Positions 31,606-35,740 of a stretch of 35,740 bases of DNA are shown in pieces. Location of the stretch: positions 1 through 35,740 of the forward strand of contig NZ_JAUSUJ010000041.1 in the NCBI RefSeq assembly GCF_030813915.1, read 5' to 3'. Position numbers and translations under genes: made by a program. Source of the DNA: Rhodoplanes tepidamans. Its GTDB lineage: Bacteria > Pseudomonadota > Alphaproteobacteria > Rhizobiales > Xanthobacteraceae. Position 1 is the stretch's first letter. Every line of letters starts with the position of its first letter. Below the pieces are notes generated by a model. That model was not told where the DNA came from. It did not search any database and saw only the letters and a list, made by a program, of their open reading frames with translations.

Positions 31606-31906
31606 GGCGGTTCGCAGGGTCGGAGGTCGGGGGGCGCAGATCGATGATGCCCGTGTGGCCGTTTCGGGGTGGTGACCGCCGGGGGGCCGCCATGGGGCCC
31701 ATCCGGCCCCCCGCGGTGCCGCCGCCGGGGGCGCGGGCCGGGGCGCGCGCGGGGCCCCCGCGCCGCCCCCCCCACGAGGACCGCCTCACCCACCCGGAGA
31801 ACGCGAGGCCCGCCGCCGGGGGCCGGCCCCGGCGGGGGGGGGGGGGGGGGGGGGGCCGCGCGGGGGGGCGCGGGGCCCCCCCCCCCCCCCCCCCGGCGGT
31901 CCGGCC
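31606..31906. repeat. Extreme G/C low-complexity intergenic region
   Basis: No gene is visible. A 22-base G run (31834-31855) and a 19-base C run (31876-31894) flank a 20-base GC-only spacer. The surrounding DNA (31677-31833) is nearly all G and C with many runs of 4-8. The two runs could pair into a huge hairpin and each could form a G-quadruplex or i-motif. The permease stop lies only 12 bases beyond the C run. Such tracts are often sequencing or assembly artefacts. Confidence 0.6.
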
Positions 31907-32722
31907 TCAGGGGCCGCGGGCGAGGGCGCTCTCGTGCCAGCGGCGCAGCACCAGCCAGGAGACGAGCGACAGCACGGCGTAGACGGCGATGCCGGCCGCC
32001 GACAGCAGGATCAGGGCGGCGAACATGCGGGGCACGTCGAGCCGGTAGCCGGCCTCGGCGATCCGGTAGGCGAGGCCCGAGCCGGCGCCGGCCGAGCCGG
32101 CCGCGATCTCGGCCACCACGGCGCCGATCAGCGACAGGCCGCCGGCGATGCGGGCGCCGGCCAGCATCAGCGGCAGCGCGGCGGGAAGCTGCAGGCGCAG
32201 CAGCCGCTCCAGCCGCGAGGCGCCGTACAGCGTGAACAGGTCGTCGAGATTGTGGTCGACGGAGTGCAGCCCGAGCGTCGTGTTGGCGAGCATCGGGAAG
32301 AATGCGACGATCCAGGCGCAGGCCAGCACGGCGACCGGCTGCGGCAGCCAGATCAGCAGGATCGGCGCGATCGCGACGACCGGCGTGACCTGCAGGATCA
32401 CGGCGTAGGGGTAGAGCATGTCCTCCAGCAGCCGCGACTGGCCGAACAGGATCGCGAGGCCGGCGCCGCCCAGCACGGCGAGCAGAAAGCCCAGCGCCGT
32501 GGTCTCCAGCGTCACCATCAGCGAGCCGAAGAGGATCTCGCGGTCCTGGACCAGGGTGGCGAGGATCGCGCTCGGCGCCGGCAGCTGCCAGGCCGGGACG
32601 TCGAAGGCGCGGACCAGGATCTCCCACCCGGCGCAGCCGAGCACGAGCGCCAGCCCGGGCAGGCTGATGCGGCCGGGGCGGCGCCACCAAGACGGGCTGT
32701 CGGGGGCCGCGGCCGCGCTCAT
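31907..32722 (-). CDS. ABC transporter permease (SsuC/TauC/ThiX type)
   Basis: A 271-aa inner-membrane permease with about six helices of the BPD_transp_1 type. The N-terminal helix is LPGLALVLGCAGWEILVRA (20-38). The motif WQLPAPSAIL is at 45-54. The ATPase-contacting EAA-type loop is ASRLERLLRLQLPAALPLMLAG, near residues 165-186. The last helices are ALILLSAAGIAVYAVLSLVS. Its ATG overlaps the ATPase stop (ATGA, 32719-32722), so the two are translationally coupled. It is the final gene of the binding protein - ATPase - permease operon and works with the NMT1-like binding protein. The C-terminus is intact despite the low-complexity DNA just beyond. Confidence 0.9.
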   Translation of the reverse strand: MSAAAAPDSPSWWRRPGRISLPGLALVLGCAGWEILVRAFDVPAWQLPAPSAILATLVQDREILFGSLMVTLETTALGFLLAVLGGAGLAILFGQSRLLEDMLYPYAVILQVTPVVAIAPILLIWLPQPVAVLACAWIVAFFPMLANTTLGLHSVDHNLDDLFTLYGASRLERLLRLQLPAALPLMLAGARIAGGLSLIGAVVAEIAAGSAGAGSGLAYRIAEAGYRLDVPRMFAALILLSAAGIAVYAVLSLVSWLVLRRWHESALARGP

Positions 32723-33495
32723 GCGAAGCTCTCCCCCATGGCGCCGGCGAGCGCGGCGCCGACCGTGCGGCACAGGCCGGCGAACTCCGCCGAGGTGCGG
32801 AACGTCTCGCCGCGCGGATAGGGCGCGTCGATCGCGATGTCGGCGGCGACTCGGCCGGGCCGCGGCGTCATCACCACGACCCGGGTGGAGAGATAGACGG
32901 CCTCGAACACCGAATGGGTGACGAACACCACAGTCTTGCCGAGCGCCCGCCACAGGGTGAGCAGCTCGTTGTCGAGCCGGAACCGGGTGATCTCGTCGAG
33001 CGCCGCGAACGGCTCGTCCATCAGCAGGAGATGCGGGTCGGTGACCAGGGCGCGGGCGATGGCGACCCGCATCTTCATGCCGCCGGAGAGCTCGCGCGGA
33101 TAGGCGGTTGCGAAGTCGGCGAGCCCGACCCGGGCGAGCGCGGCGGCGACGCGGGCCTCGGTCTCGTCGTCCCGCCGGGTCAGGCGCAGCGGCAGCCGGA
33201 CATTGCCGGCGACCGTCGCCCACGGCATCAGGGTCGGCTCCTGGAAGACGACGCCGAGATCGCCTGGCGCCGGCACCGCGCCGGTCCCGCCGTCGCCCCA
33301 GGTCAGGGTGCCGCCGGAGGGCTTCGACAGGCCGGCTATCAGCCGCAGCGCCGTCGACTTGCCGCAGCCCGACGGCCCGACCAGCGAGAGGAACTCGCCG
33401 CGCCGCACCGAGAGGTCGAGCCCGTCGAGCGCCCGCGTCCCGCTGGGGAACGCCTTCGCCACTCCGCGCAGCGCGACGACGGCGGGGGAACTCAT
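32719..33495 (-). CDS. ABC transporter ATPase (SsuB/TauB/ThiZ type)
   Basis: A 258-aa ATPase for the nitrate/sulfonate/taurine/pyrimidine import family. Walker A is GPSGCGKST (40-48), the Q-loop is FQEPTLMPW (84-92), the signature is LSGGM (136-140), Walker B is LLLMDEP (156-162), and the switch histidine is in FVTHS. Its frame remains open to 33552, but that extension runs through a hairpin repeat (33519-33607), so the ATG at 33495 (MSSPAVVALRGVAKAF) is the start. The stop overlaps the permease start by four bases. The binding-protein gene lies upstream in the operon. Confidence 0.92.
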   Translation of the reverse strand: MSSPAVVALRGVAKAFPSGTRALDGLDLSVRRGEFLSLVGPSGCGKSTALRLIAGLSKPSGGTLTWGDGGTGAVPAPGDLGVVFQEPTLMPWATVAGNVRLPLRLTRRDDETEARVAAALARVGLADFATAYPRELSGGMKMRVAIARALVTDPHLLLMDEPFAALDEITRFRLDNELLTLWRALGKTVVFVTHSVFEAVYLSTRVVVMTPRPGRVAADIAIDAPYPRGETFRTSAEFAGLCRTVGAALAGAMGESFA

Positions 33496-33518
33496 CGTTG
33501 GCGCGCCAATGGTCGACC

Positions 33519-33613
33519 ACCCGTCATGCGCGGGCCCGCCCCGCGCATCCATCCAGGAGAGAACCCCATTTTTCGAAGATGACGGGTCGCCGGGTCAAGC
33601 CCGGCGACGCCGC
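33519..33613. repeat. Dispersed hairpin repeat inside the ABC operon
   Basis: ACCCGTCAT (33519-33527) pairs with ATGACGGGT (33579-33587). Two inner or adjacent hairpins follow: GCGCGGG...CCCGCGC-like pairing at 33528-33547, and TCGCCGGG (33587-33594) with CCCGGCGA (33600-33607). The 'CCGTCATGCGCGGG...CGGGTCAAGCCCGGCG' pattern is of the dispersed type common in alphaproteobacteria. It sits between the binding-protein gene and the ATPase gene, where it can stabilise the upstream transcript. Confidence 0.65.
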
Positions 33614-33643
33614 CGCGGCGCGCACGACCGGCCTCGCTCCGCC

Positions 33644-34693
33644 TCAGTTCTTCGGCCGCAGGTCGATGCCGACCCGCTTGTTGACGAACTGCAGCGTGTA
33701 GGACCGGCGGAAATCGACGGTCGGCTTGGTGACGCCGGCTTTCACCATGGCGGCGAAGAAGGCGGCCATCCGGGCGTCCGTCATGGCGCCGATGCCGAGC
33801 CTCTCGGCGTCGCCCGAATCGACGATGCCGTAAGTCTTCATGCGCTCCCGCGCGTAGGCCAGCAGGTCCTCGCTCATCTCCGGGTTCTGCTTCCTGATCA
33901 GGGCATTGCCGGCGCTCGGGTCGCCGTAGAGATAGCTGTACCAGCCGACGATCGAGGCATCGACGAAGCGCTCCACCAGCCCGGGCTTGTTCTCGACCAG
34001 GTCGCGCCGCGTCTCGATCAGGGTCGAGTAGCTGGAGAAGCCCTGGTCGGCGAGCAGGAACACCACCGGCCGGATGCGGCTCTGCCGCTCGATGGCGAAC
34101 GGCTCGGAGGTGACGTAGCCCTGCATGGCGCTGCGCTTGTCGGCCAGGAACGGCTGCGCGTTGAACGTGTAGGGCTTCACCTGCGCGTCGCTGAAGCCGT
34201 ACTCGGCCTTGAGCCACTGGAAGTAGCTCGCCATGCCCTCCTTGGAGACGAACAGGTTGAGCCGCTTGAGGTCGGCGAAGCGCTCGACCGCACCCGGATG
34301 GGCGATCAGCACCTGCGGGTCCTTCTGGAAGATCGCCGCCACCACCACGGTGGGGACGTTCTGCTCGACCGCGTCGAAGGCCTGCAGGGTGTTGGCGCTC
34401 ATGTAGAAGTCGAGCTTGCCGACCGGCAGCAGGATGCGGTTGTTGGCGTTCGGGCCGCCCGGGACGATGGTGACGTCGAGGCCGTAGCGCCGGTAGGTGC
34501 CGTCGGCGAGCGCCTGGTAGAAGCCGCCGTGCTCGGCCTGGGCGACCCAGTTGGTGCCGAACGCCACCTTGTCGAGCGTCTGCGCGCCGGCCGGGCCGGC
34601 CGCCGGACCGGCCACGGCGGCGAGCGCCGCGAGGGCTGCGGCGACCAGGGGGATCGCGCCGCGCCGGCGCCGGAATGGGCTTGCGAACCGCAT
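33644..34693 (-). CDS. NMT1/THI5-like (ThiY-type) ABC substrate-binding protein
   Basis: A 349-aa exported binding protein. The signal peptide is positively charged then Ala-rich (residues 1-38, ending near PAGAQT). The NMT1/THI5 signature segment is VAFGTNWVAQAEHGGFYQAL (about 43-62), continuing with RYGLDVTIVPGGPNANN (69-85). This fold binds pyrimidine precursors of thiamine (ThiY), sulfonates, nitrate or other small solutes. GAGGA lies 7 bases before the ATG at 34693; an in-frame TTG three bases earlier is a poorer choice. It is the first gene of the operon. Its divergent neighbour is a creatininase-family hydrolase, which suggests an amide- or formamide-bearing solute (inference). No TPP riboswitch was seen. 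Confidence 0.88.
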   Translation of the reverse strand: MRFASPFRRRRGAIPLVAAALAALAAVAGPAAGPAGAQTLDKVAFGTNWVAQAEHGGFYQALADGTYRRYGLDVTIVPGGPNANNRILLPVGKLDFYMSANTLQAFDAVEQNVPTVVVAAIFQKDPQVLIAHPGAVERFADLKRLNLFVSKEGMASYFQWLKAEYGFSDAQVKPYTFNAQPFLADKRSAMQGYVTSEPFAIERQSRIRPVVFLLADQGFSSYSTLIETRRDLVENKPGLVERFVDASIVGWYSYLYGDPSAGNALIRKQNPEMSEDLLAYARERMKTYGIVDSGDAERLGIGAMTDARMAAFFAAMVKAGVTKPTVDFRRSYTLQFVNKRVGIDLRPKN

Positions 34694-34731
34694 CAATTCG
34701 TCCTCTGTAGGGGCCCCACGGCCCCGCCGCG

Positions 34732-34756
34732 CCGGACCGGTGTCCCCGGACCGGTC
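34732..34756. promoter_or_regulatory. Candidate operator between the ABC operon and the hydrolase gene
   Basis: The 101-bp divergent gap holds CCGGACCGGT twice (34732-34741 and 34746-34755; period 14). Overlapping these, GACCGGT (34735-34741) and ACCGGTC (34750-34756) form an inverted repeat with an 8-base loop. A regulator binding here could control both directions. No regulator gene is adjacent, and a TPP riboswitch core is not present. Confidence 0.4.
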
Positions 34757-34794
34757 GAGACGCGAGACCTGCTTACCCCACGAGTTCTACGACA

Positions 34795-35601
34795 ATGCTG
34801 CCGAAACGACACTGGGGCGACATGACCTGGGGGGACTTCGCCGCCGGTGACACCGGGCGCTGGATCGCGGTCCTGCCGGTCGCCGCCGTCGAGCAGCACG
34901 GGCCGCATCTGCCGGTGGCGACCGACGCGCTGATCGCGCAGGCGCATCTCGACCGCGTCGCGGCCCTGGTCCCGGACGACCTGCCGGCGACGCTGCTGCC
35001 GGTCCAGGCGATCGGCCACTCCTCCGAGCACCTCGCCTTTCCGGGCACGCTGACGCTCTCGCCCGAGACGGCGATCCGGGCGTGGACCGAGATCGGCGAG
35101 AGCGTGCACCGCGCCGGGGTGCGCAAGCTGGTGATCGTGACCAGCCACGGCGGCAACGTGCAGGCGATCGACGTCGTGGCGCGCGAGCTGCGCGCCCGCC
35201 TGCGCATGCTGGTGGTCACCACCCACTGGCACCGCTTCGGCTATCCGGACGGGCTGTTCACGCCGCACGAGCAGCATCACGGCATCCACGCGGGCGACAT
35301 CGAGACCTCGCTCGTGCTGGCGCACCGGCCGGAGGCGGTGCGGATGGACAGGGCCGACAACGCCGAGCCGGTGTCGGTCGCCATGGAGCGCGAGTTCCGC
35401 TGGCTGCACCCCTATACGCCGGCGCCGTTCGGCTGGATGACCCAGGACCTTCACGAATCCGGCTCGGTCGGCGACCCGCGCCCCGCCTCGGCCGAGAAGG
35501 GCGACGCCGCGCTCGACCACGCGGCGCGCGGCTTCGTCGAGCTGCTGCGCGAGGTCGACCGGTTCGACCTCACGCGGCTGAGGAGCGGGCCGCTGAGGTG
35601 A
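34795..35601 (+). CDS. Creatininase-family amidohydrolase
   Basis: A 268-aa metal-dependent hydrolase of the creatininase/MftE/ArfB family, which open cyclic amides or remove formyl groups. The metal site is visible: E33-Q-H35-G-P-H38 (AAVEQHGPHLP), D44, the H118-G-G-N121 motif (TSHGGN) and the HAGxxETS motif (165-172). SSEHLAFPGTLTLSPET (76-92) is a family core segment. The start ATG at 34795 begins MLPKRHWGDMTWGDF, as for relatives. No Shine-Dalgarno stands out. It is divergent from an NMT1-type ABC importer, and the two probably form one uptake-and-hydrolysis unit. Creatinine, formamidopyrimidine or another amide could be the substrate. Confidence 0.88.
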   Translation: MLPKRHWGDMTWGDFAAGDTGRWIAVLPVAAVEQHGPHLPVATDALIAQAHLDRVAALVPDDLPATLLPVQAIGHSSEHLAFPGTLTLSPETAIRAWTEIGESVHRAGVRKLVIVTSHGGNVQAIDVVARELRARLRMLVVTTHWHRFGYPDGLFTPHEQHHGIHAGDIETSLVLAHRPEAVRMDRADNAEPVSVAMEREFRWLHPYTPAPFGWMTQDLHESGSVGDPRPASAEKGDAALDHAARGFVELLREVDRFDLTRLRSGPLR

Positions 35602-35688
35602 GCTTCGGTCGCTGCGAAGCGCGGACCGATCCGTAGGGTGGACAAAGCGAAGAGACTGGGCAAGAATCGGCGGGTCGAGCTGATGTAA

Positions 35689-35708
35689 GATTCGTCTTAT
35701 GACGAATC
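35689..35708. promoter_or_regulatory. Palindrome over a possible start codon at the window end
   Basis: GATTCGTC (35689-35696) and GACGAATC (35701-35708) are exact inverse complements with TTAT between. The second arm overlaps the possible ATG at 35699. It could be an operator of an autoregulated gene or an mRNA hairpin over the start. Upstream (35633-35680) 'GTAGGGTGGACAAAGCGAAG' resembles a dispersed repeat seen in related genomes. Confidence 0.4.
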
Positions 35709-35740
35709 GCCCGTTCAAGACCGGCGTCAGCCGGGCGCAG
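35699..35740 (+). CDS. Possible start of a gene running off the window
   Basis: The frame from the ATG at 35699 is open to the edge of the window (14 codons, beginning MTNRPFKTGVSR). There is a palindrome around the start codon, as in autoregulated short genes. The protein cannot be identified from this fragment, and it may be an accidental open frame. Confidence 0.25.
   Translation, partial: MTNRPFKTGVSRAQ

Noticed and set aside
33496-33552. Longer N-terminus of the ABC ATPase from 33552
   Set aside because: The extra 19 codons come from a hairpin repeat and lie outside the family's usual length.
34694-34794. TPP riboswitch in front of the ThiY-type operon
   Set aside because: The conserved CTGAGA and ACCTGATCTGG-like cores are absent in this 101-bp gap, and there is no room for the full aptamer.
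1-35740. tRNA, rRNA, CRISPR, integron or insertion-sequence genes
   Set aside because: No repeat-spacer array, tRNA-like cloverleaf, transposase or integrase was recognised; the repeats seen are short intergenic hairpins.

Overview
The window is about 36 kb of very GC-rich bacterial chromosome. It most likely comes from an alphaproteobacterium of the Hyphomicrobiales (Bradyrhizobium/Rhodopseudomonas/Rhodoplanes-like). Four things support this: a perfect Irr-type iron control element in front of an mbfA gene, an FNR/FixK-type box in front of a TMAO/DMSO reductase gene, hairpin repeats of the kind scattered through those genomes, and the protein families present. Species cannot be named from sequence alone. 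No rRNA, tRNA, CRISPR array, integrase or transposase was seen. The content is metabolic and transport-related, in short operons.

Layout. 0.3-4.4 kb: a LysR regulator divergent from a CitMHS carboxylate transporter and a split AtuA-type enzyme (large plus small subunit), with a T-N11-A operator between them. 4.6-8.1 kb: a HerA-type ATPase and a Tat-exported FAD amine oxidase. 8.3-11.5 kb: an EI24/CysZ-like membrane protein, then a two-gene unit of a methyltransferase with an HTH-like N-terminus and a MetF-like protein. 11.8-15.7 kb: hydroxypyruvate isomerase, a small unknown protein, a metallophosphoesterase, the iron exporter mbfA with its iron control element, and radC. 15.9-20.0 kb: a GntR regulator, an acidic amino acid-type symporter and a threonine aldolase in one operon, facing a Bug-type solute-binding protein. 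20.4-23.6 kb: a MacAB exporter lacking its TolC partner.

23.9-27.8 kb: a molybdenum respiratory module, torA then torC (pentaheme quinol dehydrogenase). Its upstream region holds an FNR box, two tandem decamers that resemble the layout of TorR sites, and a good -10. No torD chaperone or torSTR sensor genes lie in the window, and the TorA signal peptide lacks the second arginine. 28.1-31.6 kb: a tandem AprI/Inh protease-inhibitor protein, a 2-hydroxyacid dehydrogenase, a PH-domain membrane protein and an EamA permease. 31.9-35.6 kb: an NMT1/ThiY-type ABC transporter divergent from a creatininase-family amidohydrolase, possibly a pyrimidine or amide salvage unit.

Three tightly packed convergent gene pairs end in a shared hairpin in which the two stop codons pair with each other. 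Two operons carry a strong hairpin after their first gene. A 22-G tract and a 19-C tract near 31.85 kb look like an assembly problem or an extreme secondary structure. The best candidates for new biology are the HTH-methyltransferase/MetF pair, the creatininase/ThiY-type unit and the symporter/aldolase operon.
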